Of a stretch of 64,000 nt of DNA, positions 9,170-18,489 are shown one piece after another. Below the pieces are notes generated by a model. It was not told the DNA's origin. It saw only the letters and a program-made list of their open reading frames with translations, and ran no database searches. The position numbers and the translations under genes are program-made. Within the stretch, counting starts at the first letter, position 1; the number at the start of each line of letters is the position of its first letter. Origin of the DNA: an uncultured Aquiluna sp. (GTDB lineage: Bacteria > Actinomycetota > Actinomycetes > Actinomycetales > Microbacteriaceae); NCBI GenBank assembly GCA_905182225.1, contig CAJJAJ010000009.1, positions 62,001-126,000 of the forward strand, in the 5' to 3' direction.

Positions 9170-10471
9170 CTAGCCCAATGTTATTGGGTTTACAAGGTCA
9201 GCTAATATTAGTATCAGGCCCGTCGCAATCAGCAGCATCCACACCGCGTATGCAACAGGTAAGGCCTTAGCGGTATCGATTGGACCCGGGTCCTTCTTTC
9301 CAACAAGAACCCAAGATCTTCTCTTCGCACTTTCGTAAAGCGCCCCAAGAACGTGCCCACCATCTAGCGGCAGCAGCGGAATCAAGTTGAATACGAATAG
9401 CGCAAGATTCAAAGATCCGATTAGCAAAAGCAACGAGGCGAGCTTGGCCTCCACGCCGATATCTGCTGCAGTGAGCTCTCCCGCTAACTGACCAACTCCC
9501 AAAATAGAGACCGCACCATTTGGATCTCGATCGGTGCTCCCGAAGGTACTTGCCGCGACCTTATAAACCTGTTGCGGCAAATCAGCCACGAAGGCAAGCA
9601 TTCCACCGGTTGCAGCGAGTGAGAAATTGACCGATTCTCCCATGCTAAGTGGCGTCATCTCAGACCCCAACTGAATGCCCAGAATGGGTCTGAGTTCGGT
9701 GACTTTATTTCCTGCCGGGTCTAAAGCTGCCGCTCCCGACTCTAGGAAGACTTGGGTCTCGATAAATGATGGGGTAATTGCGAGGGTGATATTTGCTCCG
9801 TCGCGAACAACCCCCAGCATTGACTGACTAGTCTGATTTTTGCTCAGTCCAGCAATTACTTCGTTCCAGTTCAGAACCGGTTTGCCGTTGACCTGATTGA
9901 CGGTGTCACCAGGTAACAACCCGGCGGCAATAGCGGGCGAAACCGGAGCGCCGCTGGGGCAATTACCCGCGGAATCAGCCTCAATACATTCATAGACCTT
10001 GCTGACGCTCATCGTGGATTGCATTGTTCCGACACCACTGAGTGCCAGAAGAATGAGCAGCATCCCCAAAATAAGGTTCATCAGCGGACCACCGAGCATG
10101 ATAATTAGCTTCTTTGGGGAGGACAGTTTGTAGAACTGGCGATTTTCATCGCTGGGCTCGATGCCCTCTCTTACCTGCTGCCTGGCATCCCTGATCCAAC
10201 TCGCGAATGGCCCACGATATGGCTTGGACTCGGGAGGATACATGCCAGTCATGAGGATATATCCACCCAGCGGAATTGCCTTAATCCCATACTCGGTGTC
10301 GCCCCTGGTCCAGGACTTCACGGTGGGGCCAAAGCCGATCATGTATTGGTTTACTCGAATGCCAAAAATTTTCGCAGGTACCAAGTGACCGATTTCGTGC
10401 AGGCCAATTGACAGAGCAATTCCAATAAGGACAATTGCAATTCCGGCCGCGTACAAGAGGATGTCGATCAC
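9170..10471 (-). CDS. Site-2 type intramembrane metalloprotease with PDZ domain (M50)
   Basis: This is an RseP/RasP/Rip1-type membrane protease, which cuts transmembrane segments of anti-sigma factors and remnant signal peptides. The 433-residue protein has the zinc motif LHEIGHLVPAKIFG in its first helix, a PDZ domain near residues 175-240 (GLLPGDTVNQVNGKPV) and a C-terminal LPLLDGGHVLGALYE motif that completes the active site. About four transmembrane segments are visible. Position between ispG and dxr is typical of Actinobacteria. It could in principle act on the membrane partner of the sigma factor at 23388, but nothing in the sequence shows that. Confidence 0.92.
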   Translation of the reverse strand: MIDILLYAAGIAIVLIGIALSIGLHEIGHLVPAKIFGIRVNQYMIGFGPTVKSWTRGDTEYGIKAIPLGGYILMTGMYPPESKPYRGPFASWIRDARQQVREGIEPSDENRQFYKLSSPKKLIIMLGGPLMNLILGMLLILLALSGVGTMQSTMSVSKVYECIEADSAGNCPSGAPVSPAIAAGLLPGDTVNQVNGKPVLNWNEVIAGLSKNQTSQSMLGVVRDGANITLAITPSFIETQVFLESGAAALDPAGNKVTELRPILGIQLGSEMTPLSMGESVNFSLAATGGMLAFVADLPQQVYKVAASTFGSTDRDPNGAVSILGVGQLAGELTAADIGVEAKLASLLLLIGSLNLALFVFNLIPLLPLDGGHVLGALYESAKRRSWVLVGKKDPGPIDTAKALPVAYAVWMLLIATGLILILADLVNPITLG

Positions 10472-10500
10472 GGTTCAAGGCTACCTGAACACTTGAGGAT

Positions 10501-11586
10501 TTAGCTCTGTGCTATCAGCGAATCGGCAGTCCGTCGGGCCCAGCTTTCGGAAGCCAAGACACTTTCGAGACTTAATGGCCCCGGCGTATGAACCTGAAGC
10601 ACCTTATCAATCGTTTCGGTGATGCCAAGGAAAGATATTTCACCTCGGTGAAAAGCCTCAACAGCCTGCTCATTTGCTGCGTTATAGACGGCTGGGAAAG
10701 TGAGCCCTGCCTGTCCAACCTGCCGTGCCAACTTGACGGCTTTGAAAACCTCCTCATCAAGCGGTTCAAAATCCCATCGATGGCTTTGGGTGAAATCCAA
10801 CGGCTTTGTGGAATCGGCAAGCCGATCTGGCCAACCGATAGCAAAGCCAATCGCGAGTTTCATATCCGGCACTGACGCCTGTGCAATAACCGAACCGTCA
10901 TAAAACTCGACCATTGAGTGAACTATTGACTGCGGATGAACGGTGACGGCAATGTTTTCAAAGCCGATGCCAAATAAAATATGAGCCTCAATTACCTCGA
11001 GGCCTTTGTTTACCATTGTCGCCGAATTAGTGGTTATGACTTTGCCCATGCTCCAAGTCGGGTGCTTGAGAGCTTGACTCGGAGTCACGTTCTCGAGATC
11101 GGCCCTTGACATGTTTCTAAATGGACCACCGGAGGCGGTCAATATAAGCCTTGAAACCTCGGATTTTTGCCCTGCCAGTAAACACTGAGCGATTGCTGAG
11201 TGCTCGGAGTCAACGGGCAAGATTTGATCTTTCGCCGCAAGCTCAGTTACTAGCGATCCGCCGACTATCAGAGACTCTTTATTGGCAAGGGCTAGCTTGC
11301 TTCCTGCCCGAAGTGCAGAGAGGGTTGCCATCAATCCGGCAGAACCGGTTATTCCGTTCACAACCACATCCGCTGACAGCTCACCAGCTAAGTCAGCGGC
11401 CAGCTCCGGACCCAGAACGGCTCTGTCCTTGGACAAGCCGAATTGGACGCGCTGAGATTCGAGTAGCTCGATATTCGAATTTCCAGAGATTCCTACGAGC
11501 TGAAACTTGTCGGGGTTTGCCGCCAGCAACTCCAGCGTTTGAGTGCCGACAGAACCGGTGGAGCCTAAGACCAAAACAGTGCGCAT
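10501..11586 (-). CDS. dxr: 1-deoxy-D-xylulose 5-phosphate reductoisomerase
   Basis: Dxr converts DXP to 2-C-methyl-erythritol 4-phosphate with NADPH, the committed step of the MEP pathway. The 361-residue product starts MRTVLVLGSTGSVGTQTLELL, a Rossmann dinucleotide motif. It contains the NKESLIVGG and substrate/metal regions (LPVDSEHSAI, TASGGPF), then the C-terminal helical domain. No Shine-Dalgarno sequence precedes the ATG. A TAAGCT hexamer ends 7 nt upstream, so the transcript may be leaderless. It is the first gene of the minus-strand block and is divergent from gabT. Confidence 0.95.
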   Translation of the reverse strand: MRTVLVLGSTGSVGTQTLELLAANPDKFQLVGISGNSNIELLESQRVQFGLSKDRAVLGPELAADLAGELSADVVVNGITGSAGLMATLSALRAGSKLALANKESLIVGGSLVTELAAKDQILPVDSEHSAIAQCLLAGQKSEVSRLILTASGGPFRNMSRADLENVTPSQALKHPTWSMGKVITTNSATMVNKGLEVIEAHILFGIGFENIAVTVHPQSIVHSMVEFYDGSVIAQASVPDMKLAIGFAIGWPDRLADSTKPLDFTQSHRWDFEPLDEEVFKAVKLARQVGQAGLTFPAVYNAANEQAVEAFHRGEISFLGITETIDKVLQVHTPGPLSLESVLASESWARRTADSLIAQS

Positions 11587-11650
11587 CTACCAAAGCTTAG
11601 AACTCCATCCGCATTGCGAGTCAGGAATGATAAAAATCCATATAAGTATC

Positions 11651-11656
11651 TAGAAT
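11651..11656 (+). promoter_or_regulatory. Probable -10 element of gabT (leaderless start)
   Basis: TAGAAT lies exactly 6 nt before the gabT ATG and no ribosome binding site is visible. Transcription beginning about 7 nt after the hexamer would start at the ATG itself. A -35 element is weak (TGATAA at 17 nt). Confidence 0.5.
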
Positions 11657-11662
11657 TAAGTC

Positions 11663-12988
11663 ATGAGCCTTGAACAAAAAAGAATCTTGAACACCTCTAT
11701 CCCGGGACCTAAGTCGGCAGAGCTTCAAAAGCGCCGAACCGCGGTTGTTTCCGCGGGTGTCGGAACAATGCTTCCGGTGTTCATTGAGCGAGCGCACGGC
11801 GCGATCCTCGAGGATGTTGACGGTAACCAGTTGATTGATATGGGCACAGGCATTGGAGTTGTGACAATCGGTCACACAAACCCCGGCGTTGTTGCCGCAG
11901 TTCAGGAGCAGGTTGCGAAACTTACTCACACCCTATTCACCGTTGCCCCCTACGAAAAGTATGTTCGAGCAGCCGAGCTTCTGGCAGCTCACTCCCCCGG
12001 TTCTTTTCCAAAAAAAGTCGCCTTTTTTAATTCAGGTGCCGAAGCCGTTGAAAATGCAGTGAAGATTGCAAGGCGTGCGACCGGCAGGACTGAGATCGCA
12101 GTTTTCGACCACGCCTACCATGGTCGGACCAGCCTTACGATGGCGATGAACTTCAAGGCGCACCCCTATGCCACTGGCTTCGGTCCACTTCCCGGAAGCA
12201 TTCACCATGCTCCAATGAGCTACCCGTTCCGTGATCCTGAGGGAATGACTGGCGAGCAGGCAGCGGCAAGGACCATTACATACCTAGAAAAAAGAGTTGG
12301 TGCATCTCAGCTTGCCGCCGTTTTCATCGAGCCCATTCAGGGAGAAGCTGGATTCATAGTTCCGGCCCCAGGATTCCTAAAGACAATCGACAGCTGGTGC
12401 AAGGCGAATGGAATTGTCATGGTTGCCGACGAAGTTCAAAGCGGTATGGCCAGGACCGGAAAATGGTTTGCTAGCCAGTGGGAAGAAGGGTTCGATCCCG
12501 ACCTAGTGACTGTTGCCAAGGGAATTGCCGGCGGCATGCCACTCTCCGGCGTTGTAGGCCGGGCTGAAATTATGGACTCGGCACACGCCGGCGGCTTGGG
12601 CGGCACCTTCGGTGGTTCGCCAACTGCCGTGGCGGCCGCAGTGGCGGTCATGGAACAGTTTGAGCAAGGAGACTTTCTGAGTCGCGCCCGGGAGATCGGA
12701 GCCATAATCGTGCAGCGCCTAACTGAGATGATGGCGATGTATCCGGTGATTGGTGAAATTCGTGGGGTGGGTGCCATGCAGGCATTTGAACTAGTGATGC
12801 CAGGTACCCTTGACCCCAACCAACCCGCCACCGACGCGCTCTTGAGGCACTGCCACCAAAACGGCGTCGTAGTTCTAAATGCCGGAACCTATGCAAATGT
12901 CGTTCGCTTGCTTCCGCCGCTTTCCATCTCCGACGAACTGCTTCACGAGGCATTGGATGTCATTTCCGATGGTCTCGCGACCCTCTAG
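11663..12988 (+). CDS. gabT: 4-aminobutyrate aminotransferase
   Basis: GabT is a PLP-dependent class III aminotransferase that moves the amino group of GABA to 2-oxoglutarate, giving succinate semialdehyde and glutamate. The 441-residue protein has the glycine-rich substrate/PLP regions NSGAEAVENAVKIAR and HAYHGRTSLTMAMN, the ADEVQSGMARTGKW segment and the PLP lysine in TVAKGIAGGMPLSG. It begins the polyamine/GABA island and is followed 70 nt later by a second aminotransferase. The start is supported by a -10-like hexamer 6 nt upstream, with no ribosome binding site. No succinate-semialdehyde dehydrogenase distinct from the aldehyde dehydrogenase at 18623 is seen in this window. Confidence 0.9.
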   Translation: MSLEQKRILNTSIPGPKSAELQKRRTAVVSAGVGTMLPVFIERAHGAILEDVDGNQLIDMGTGIGVVTIGHTNPGVVAAVQEQVAKLTHTLFTVAPYEKYVRAAELLAAHSPGSFPKKVAFFNSGAEAVENAVKIARRATGRTEIAVFDHAYHGRTSLTMAMNFKAHPYATGFGPLPGSIHHAPMSYPFRDPEGMTGEQAAARTITYLEKRVGASQLAAVFIEPIQGEAGFIVPAPGFLKTIDSWCKANGIVMVADEVQSGMARTGKWFASQWEEGFDPDLVTVAKGIAGGMPLSGVVGRAEIMDSAHAGGLGGTFGGSPTAVAAAVAVMEQFEQGDFLSRAREIGAIIVQRLTEMMAMYPVIGEIRGVGAMQAFELVMPGTLDPNQPATDALLRHCHQNGVVVLNAGTYANVVRLLPPLSISDELLHEALDVISDGLATL

Positions 12989-13058
12989 CTTCGTGGTCAG
13001 CTCCCGGCCAAAAAGACTTTACGAATAACCGCTAAACCAAAGCTAAGACTGGAACAAC

Positions 13059-14420
13059 ATGGGTCAATATGAAGATCGCGAGCGTCTAGCAGATCTATTT
13101 GCCAAAGAAGTGAGCACCTACGTCTCGACCCATCCGAATTCGCAAAAGGCTCACCAAAAGTCTCAAGCCTCGCTGGTCAATGGCGTTCCTATGCTCTGGA
13201 TGGCAAAGTGGCCCGGGCCATTTCCGATTTACGTAGAGAGCGGAAAAGGCGCGCACTTCACAGATCTGGACGGCAACGACTTCACTGACTTTTGCCTCGG
13301 TGACACTGGAGCGATGTCTGGACATGCCTCAGCGCCGACTGTCAAGGCGGTGCAGGACCAGATAGCTAATGGTGCCACCTTTATGCTTCCAACCCTTGAC
13401 GCGGCAAGAAATGCCGAAACGCTTGGAGCCAGGTTCGGGCTTCCTAAATGGCAATTCACTCTTAGCGCCACAGACGCCAATCGCCACCTAATACGCTTCG
13501 CCAGGCAAGTAACCGGCAGGGCAAAGATCGCAGTTCATGACTACTGCTATCACGGAAGCGTTGACGAGACCTTTGCGGTGCTTGATGACCATGGCAACAC
13601 AATTTCAAGGCCAAATAATATTGGCAAGCCATCGGAGCTAAACACCACAACCGTCTCCCTGCCATTCAATGACCTGGTTGCTGCGGAAATGGCATTTGCG
13701 ACCGGCGAAGTTGCCCTCTTATTGATTGAACCAGGGCTAACAAACATTGGCATCGTATTACCGGAGGCTGGTTACCTAGAGGGTCTCCAAGCGCTCTGCC
13801 TAAAATACGATGTGATTTTTGCGCTTGATGAAACCCACACTCTTTCCGCCGGTGCAGGCGGCATTACAGCCCGAGATAATCTCAAGCCAGATGCAGTTGT
13901 CCTTGGCAAGACCATAGGCGGAGGAGTTCCGGTTGGCGCACTTGGCTTCTCGGAAGAACTGTCGGAGAAGATCGCAAACAGCCTGGAACTGGAAAGCATC
14001 GACGTTGGAGGCGTGGGCGGCACATTGGCCGGGAACGCCCTGTCGATGGCCGCAGTTCGCGCCACGCTCGAAGAAGTGCTAACCCCGGAGAACTTCTCCC
14101 GCATGGAGCAGTTAGCAGTGACCTGGCAGGCCAACATTCAGGCCACCATTGACGAATATGCATTGCCCTGGCAAGTTTCCCGAATTGGCTGCCGAGGTGA
14201 ATACAGCTTTAGAGAAACGGCACCCTCAACAGGAGCCGAGGCCGCGGCTGCAGAGGACTTTGAATTGGGGCAGTTCCTTCAACTTCACGCAATCAACCAA
14301 GGGATTCTAATGACGCCATTTCACAATATGGTCCTGGTCTCACCCGACACCAGTGCCGCCGACATTGAAAAACATCACCGCCATTTTCGCGATGCCGTGA
14401 GCCTGCTATTTGCTAAGTAG
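13059..14420 (+). CDS. Class III aminotransferase, glutamate-1-semialdehyde-mutase-like
   Basis: This 453-residue PLP enzyme resembles the GSA aminomutase branch of class III aminotransferases more than GabT. It has DLDGNDFTDFCLGDTGAMSGH near the N-terminus, FALDETHT for the Asp contacting the PLP nitrogen, and the Schiff-base lysine in VVLGKTIGGGVPVGALG. Where GabT-type enzymes have NSGAEA, it has LSATDANRHLIRFAR, a pattern of a separate subgroup. The substrate is unknown. Position beside gabT and a polyamine importer suggests an omega-amine or a related amino acid. It overlaps the convergent permease gene by 15 nt. Heme biosynthesis is unlikely as its role given this context. Confidence 0.75.
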   Translation: MGQYEDRERLADLFAKEVSTYVSTHPNSQKAHQKSQASLVNGVPMLWMAKWPGPFPIYVESGKGAHFTDLDGNDFTDFCLGDTGAMSGHASAPTVKAVQDQIANGATFMLPTLDAARNAETLGARFGLPKWQFTLSATDANRHLIRFARQVTGRAKIAVHDYCYHGSVDETFAVLDDHGNTISRPNNIGKPSELNTTTVSLPFNDLVAAEMAFATGEVALLLIEPGLTNIGIVLPEAGYLEGLQALCLKYDVIFALDETHTLSAGAGGITARDNLKPDAVVLGKTIGGGVPVGALGFSEELSEKIANSLELESIDVGGVGGTLAGNALSMAAVRATLEEVLTPENFSRMEQLAVTWQANIQATIDEYALPWQVSRIGCRGEYSFRETAPSTGAEAAAAEDFELGQFLQLHAINQGILMTPFHNMVLVSPDTSAADIEKHHRHFRDAVSLLFAK

Positions 14421-15206
14421 TTTTCGTTTCTTCATAGCCGACCGGACCTGAACCGCAATCACAATTGCGATCGCGACAATGAAGACGAATGAGCCAACGA
14501 CGTTTGCCTCCGGTGGGATTCCTCTGGCTGCAGCCGTGTAGACAAACTTGGGGAAAGTGTCAACCGACCCTGAGTTGAATTGAGTGATGATGAAATCATC
14601 AAAACTCAGAGCGAAGGCAAGCATTGCAGCCGAAAGAATTCCAGGAAGCAATAGCGGGAACGTAATCTTCCAAAACACCTGCATGGGGGACGCGTAAAGA
14701 TCGCGGCCAGCCTCCTCTAGGGCCGGGTCCAAAGTTGCGACCCTTGCCTTCACGGTGACGACCACAAAGCTCAAGGTGAACATGACGTGAGCAATGATCA
14801 CTGTGGTTAGGCCCTTTGTCCAACCAAAGTCCAGAAACTGAGCTGCCAAGCCTGCGCCCATGACGACCTCGGGGGTTGCCAGCGGCAAAAACAGCAGCAA
14901 GTTGGTCGCACTGCGGAATTTAAAACGGTATCTGACCAGGGCAATTGCAATCATTGTCCCGAGGACTGTGGATACTGTCGTGGCAGTCACTGCAACTAAC
15001 AGCGAGTTACCAAAAGCCCCACAAACATCCGCCTGATCGCAAACGTTTAGCCAGTTATCAAGGGTGAAGCCGCGCCAAATTATGTTTGATTTAATCGAAT
15101 CATTAAAGGAATACACGAAGGTATATCCAATTGGGACCATCAAAAACAAGAAGGTCAGGAACACATAGGTTGGGAGCAGGTACTTGCCCAGTGAGAAACG
15201 CGTCAT
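14406..15206 (-). CDS. potC: Spermidine/putrescine-type ABC transporter permease (PotC-like)
   Basis: This is the second transmembrane subunit of the importer. The 266-residue protein has about six membrane helices and the cytoplasmic EAA loop EEAGRDLYASPMQVFWKITFP, which contacts the ATPase. The C-terminus is basic (RSAMKKRKLLSK). Its start overlaps the stop of the other permease by 4 nt. The gene order potD-potA-potB-potC on one strand indicates a single transcript. Substrate specificity for putrescine or spermidine is inferred from family resemblance and from the neighbouring aminotransferases and aldehyde dehydrogenase. Confidence 0.87.
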   Translation of the reverse strand: MTRFSLGKYLLPTYVFLTFLFLMVPIGYTFVYSFNDSIKSNIIWRGFTLDNWLNVCDQADVCGAFGNSLLVAVTATTVSTVLGTMIAIALVRYRFKFRSATNLLLFLPLATPEVVMGAGLAAQFLDFGWTKGLTTVIIAHVMFTLSFVVVTVKARVATLDPALEEAGRDLYASPMQVFWKITFPLLLPGILSAAMLAFALSFDDFIITQFNSGSVDTFPKFVYTAAARGIPPEANVVGSFVFIVAIAIVIAVQVRSAMKKRKLLSK

Positions 15207-16117
15207 AGTAGGTCGTCCGTTCCGCTGCGTCGAACATACGCTGACACCAAAACCACGATCGTCGCCATTAGCATCACCGAGATTGCTGACGCGGTCGGGT
15301 AGTCCTGGATTCTAAGGAAGTTGGCCTCAACCACGTTTCCGATCATCGCAGTATCTGGCCCTCCCAAGAAGTCCCTGCTGGCAACAACATAATCCCCGCT
15401 AATCGGGATGAATGTCAAAAGAGTCCCGGAGATGACTCCTGGAAGTGAAAGCGGCAGGGTTATTTTCCGGAAAGTTTTTGATGGGCTCGCATAGAGGTCA
15501 GAGCCGGCCTCAACCAGGCTCAAGTCAAGTCGATCCAGGTTGGCATAAATTGGCAGTGTCATAAACGGGATGAAGTTATAAACCAAACCAAAGACCACCG
15601 CAAAGTTGGTGCCGATTATGTAGCTGTCCGCTCCAAAAATACCGATATCTTTGAGAACGTTCACGACCAGTGAATCATTAGAGAAAATCTGCTTCCATGC
15701 AAAGGTTCGAAGCAAAAACGAAATAAAGAAAGGCGCCACAACCAGGGTTAGCAGGATGCCTCTTAAAAGCGGCCTGTTTCTGGACTTGACGGCGATGAAG
15801 TATGCAATGGGGTAGCTAATGGCCAACGCAATCACGGTCGCAAGAACTGCGAAGCTGAAAGACCGAAAAATTTGGGGAGCGTACTGCGTAAGCGCATACA
15901 CATAGTTACCAAATTCCAGGCCTAGGTCATACCTTCCAATTGCCCCAGTAGAACTGGGGGCCTTCAGCGAGGTGATGATCAGAGACACCAGGGGCGTGAT
16001 GAAAAATAGAGCCAGGTAAAACAAGCCCGGCAGCAATAAAAACAGCGCCACGCGACCGGTCTTTGAAGGCCCCTGCTCCTTAGCCGGAGCCTGTGACCCG
16101 AATGCCACGAAAGCCAT
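15203..16117 (-). CDS. potB: Spermidine/putrescine-type ABC transporter permease (PotB-like)
   Basis: This is the first transmembrane subunit of the importer. The 304-residue protein has about six helices, starting with VALFLLLPGLFYLALFFI, and an EAA loop VEAGSDLYASPSKTFRKITLP. The start codon overlaps the last base of potA and the stop overlaps the next permease by 4 nt, so translation of the three is coupled. PotB and PotC form the heterodimeric channel. The 16093-16701 ORF on the opposite strand is a shadow of this gene and potA. Confidence 0.87.
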   Translation of the reverse strand: MAFVAFGSQAPAKEQGPSKTGRVALFLLLPGLFYLALFFITPLVSLIITSLKAPSSTGAIGRYDLGLEFGNYVYALTQYAPQIFRSFSFAVLATVIALAISYPIAYFIAVKSRNRPLLRGILLTLVVAPFFISFLLRTFAWKQIFSNDSLVVNVLKDIGIFGADSYIIGTNFAVVFGLVYNFIPFMTLPIYANLDRLDLSLVEAGSDLYASPSKTFRKITLPLSLPGVISGTLLTFIPISGDYVVASRDFLGGPDTAMIGNVVEANFLRIQDYPTASAISVMLMATIVVLVSAYVRRSGTDDLL

Positions 16118-17244
16118 TACTTGTCTTCTTCTACTCCGGAGGGAAGATCGGACAGCCCAAAGCTGTGCTCAATTTTCCAGCTGACATAAACTTGCGCACC
16201 AAGCTCCACGACCGGAGAACGGCCAACGTTCTGAGCAAAAACAGTCATTACTCCAATGGCCGGAATGTCAATCTGATACTGATTGGAAACTCCAGTGAAT
16301 CGAATGTCGGTTATCTCGCCCGGACCCAAAATATTGAGGCCTGGATCAGAAACTGGCTCAGTCTCGTGGAAGTTAGTTTTTTCGGGCCTTACTCCGATTG
16401 CGATAACCCCAGTTACTTTTTCACTTCTCTTGGTCAAGCCGGTAATTTTCTTACCCTTGTATTCAATGCTTGTGGTTTCGGAGTTGGTCTCGGTGACCTT
16501 GCCAATAAACATGTTCGACTGACCGAGGAATTTGGCCACGAAGGCAGTCTTAGGTCGGTCATAAAGAACCTCGGGCGCACCAAGCTGTTCGATGTGTCCC
16601 TGATTCATAACCGCGACGGTATCGGCCATGTCCATGGCTTCTTCCTGGTCGTGAGTAACGTGCAGGAAAGTAAGCCCGACTTCCATTTGGATAGCCTTTA
16701 GCTCAATCTGCATCTGCCGACGAAGCTTTAGGTCTAATGCACCCAGTGGCTCGTCTAGTAGAAGTAGGGACGGTCGGTTGACAAGGGCTCGTGCAAGAGC
16801 GACTCGTTGCTGTTGACCACCGGATAATTGCTGTGGCCTACGTTGCGCAAGATGTTCGAGCTCAACCATTGCAAGAGCTTTTTCAGCCTTAGGAAGTGGT
16901 TCGGTTAGCTTCCGTTGCCTTATTCCAAACGCCACATTTTCCAAAACATTCATGTGTGGAAACAGCGCATAGTTTTGGAAGACTGTGTTTACGGGCCGCT
17001 CATGGGGCTTCATGCCAGCAATATCTTTACCACCGAGCAAGATTTCGCCCTTGGATGGGCTCTCGAGACCCGCGATCATGCGAAGAGTCGTTGTCTTACC
17101 GCAACCCGATGGTCCTAAAAGAGCAAAAAACTCCCCGGCCGGAATCTTGAGGTCGAGATTGTCGACAGCAACAAAACCGGGGAACTCCTTGCGAATACCC
17201 TTTAACTCAAGGTCTTGACCTCTGGCTATGAACTCAGTGGCCAC
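16117..17244 (-). CDS. potA: Polyamine-type ABC transporter ATP-binding protein (PotA-like)
   Basis: This ATPase powers the importer. The 375-residue protein has Walker A GPSGCGKTT, the Q-loop region NYALFPHMNV, the ABC signature LSGGQQQRVALARAL, Walker B LLLLDEPLGALD, and an H-loop histidine in FLHVTHDQEEAM. A C-terminal TOBE-type regulatory region (about residues 245-370) follows. It begins with a GTG directly after the potD stop codon, with no gap. Family and order match PotA of spermidine/putrescine importers. Confidence 0.92.
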   Translation of the reverse strand: MATEFIARGQDLELKGIRKEFPGFVAVDNLDLKIPAGEFFALLGPSGCGKTTTLRMIAGLESPSKGEILLGGKDIAGMKPHERPVNTVFQNYALFPHMNVLENVAFGIRQRKLTEPLPKAEKALAMVELEHLAQRRPQQLSGGQQQRVALARALVNRPSLLLLDEPLGALDLKLRRQMQIELKAIQMEVGLTFLHVTHDQEEAMDMADTVAVMNQGHIEQLGAPEVLYDRPKTAFVAKFLGQSNMFIGKVTETNSETTSIEYKGKKITGLTKRSEKVTGVIAIGVRPEKTNFHETEPVSDPGLNILGPGEITDIRFTGVSNQYQIDIPAIGVMTVFAQNVGRSPVVELGAQVYVSWKIEHSFGLSDLPSGVEEDK

Positions 17245-18489
17245 CTAGGAACCTAGAAGAAGGTTTTGCCACGCAGCTGAGAAACGTTGCTCCTCTGGTC
17301 CAGTCAAGCTCCGGAACGAATGGCTCTTAGCCAGAGTGTCAGCATTTGGAAAAATCAGCTGGTTCTCTGCCAATTCTGGATCCGCTGCAGCGGCAATTTC
17401 CTTGGCCCCAACTACTGGAGTGATGTAGTTAACCCAAAGAGCAAGCTCAGCTGCGTTTACTGGGTCGTAGTAGTACTCGATTAGCGCTTCAACATTGCGC
17501 TTGTGAGTTGCACCTATTGGCACCACGAATTCGTCAGCCCAGAGAGTCGCACCAGATTCCGGGAAAACAAAGCCGAATGGTTCTGGGTCTTCATCGGTGC
17601 CGCTTTCGTAGTTGATGACAGTGATGTCACCGGACCAAGCAGTTGCGGCGATGATGTTTCCGGTTGTTAGGTCGTCAAGATAGCTATTTCCACGGACGTT
17701 GTAGATCTGCCCGCTGTCAATCTGAGCCTTGATCTCTTCGAGGGCTGCGTTGAAGGCATCCTCATTGAGGCTGTCAGCAGAAGTAATGTCGATGCCTTGG
17801 CTCAAAAGAACGAGCCCAACAGTGTCGCGCATCTCGGAAAGCAACCCGACGCGGCCCTTTAGCTCTGCGGCCCAGAGGTCAGACATGGTTGCTGGCTCAT
17901 CCTTGCCGGTTGCGTCCTTGTAGGCCTGCTTGTTGTAGCCAATACCAGCAAATCCACCTTGCCATGGGATTGAGTAAACGCGATCCGGGTCATCCGGGTT
18001 TCCCTGGTATCCAGGGGCTAGGTTTGCCACTTTATTTGGCATATTTGCGTTGTCCAGCGCCTGAAGGTATCCAAGGCCGCGAAGACGCGCTGCCATCCAG
18101 GTGGTTGGACAGGCAACATCAGCACCGATGTCCTGTCCGAGTTCTAACTGATCCTTGACCTTGGCGTACCAAGTGTCGTTGTCATCAATCTCAATGCGGT
18201 AATCGACAGTGATTCCACTCTGTTCTTGGAAGCGAAGCAAGGTTGGATAGTTACCATCGTCGTCTTCGTCCATGTAAGCCGCCCAGTTGTGCCAGGTAAG
18301 TACTTTCTCACTGTCGGAAAGGTCGGTGGCCGCAACAACCGTCTCTTCGGCGGCGGCACACGAAGCGAGTGACAATGCAGCAGCGGTTCCACCGACGCCG
18401 GCAAGAGCCGTTCTTCGAGAGATTTGGTGCTGTCTAGCCATCTGAACAAGCTGAGCCAGCATTGGGTCTTGAGGTAGTCCTCGCTTCAT
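17245..18489 (-). CDS. potD: Tat-exported substrate-binding lipoprotein of the polyamine-type importer (PotD-like)
   Basis: This is the extracellular solute receptor of the ABC importer. The 414-residue protein begins with a twin-arginine signal (SRRTALAGVGG) ending in a lipobox LASC, so it is probably exported folded and lipid-anchored. The mature part has the PotD-like WHNWAAYMDEDD opening, EQSGITVDYRIEIDDNDTWYAKV and a later SYLDDLTTGNIIAATAWSGDI segment, which fits type II periplasmic binding proteins for polyamines. The ATG has AGGAG about 6 nt upstream. It is the first gene of the transporter operon, 133 nt downstream of the aldehyde dehydrogenase on the same strand. The exact ligand (putrescine, spermidine or another amine) cannot be decided here. 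Confidence 0.88.
   Translation of the reverse strand: MKRGLPQDPMLAQLVQMARQHQISRRTALAGVGGTAAALSLASCAAAEETVVAATDLSDSEKVLTWHNWAAYMDEDDDGNYPTLLRFQEQSGITVDYRIEIDDNDTWYAKVKDQLELGQDIGADVACPTTWMAARLRGLGYLQALDNANMPNKVANLAPGYQGNPDDPDRVYSIPWQGGFAGIGYNKQAYKDATGKDEPATMSDLWAAELKGRVGLLSEMRDTVGLVLLSQGIDITSADSLNEDAFNAALEEIKAQIDSGQIYNVRGNSYLDDLTTGNIIAATAWSGDITVINYESGTDEDPEPFGFVFPESGATLWADEFVVPIGATHKRNVEALIEYYYDPVNAAELALWVNYITPVVGAKEIAAAADPELAENQLIFPNADTLAKSHSFRSLTGPEEQRFSAAWQNLLLGS

Noticed and set aside
13772-14163. Minus-strand ORFs opposite the second aminotransferase
   Set aside because: They have Ser/Arg/Pro-rich shadow composition and lie wholly inside a well supported coding sequence.
16093-16701. 202-residue plus-strand ORF opposite potA
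   Set aside because: It lies entirely opposite potA and the start of potB, with no motif and no context for a separate gene.
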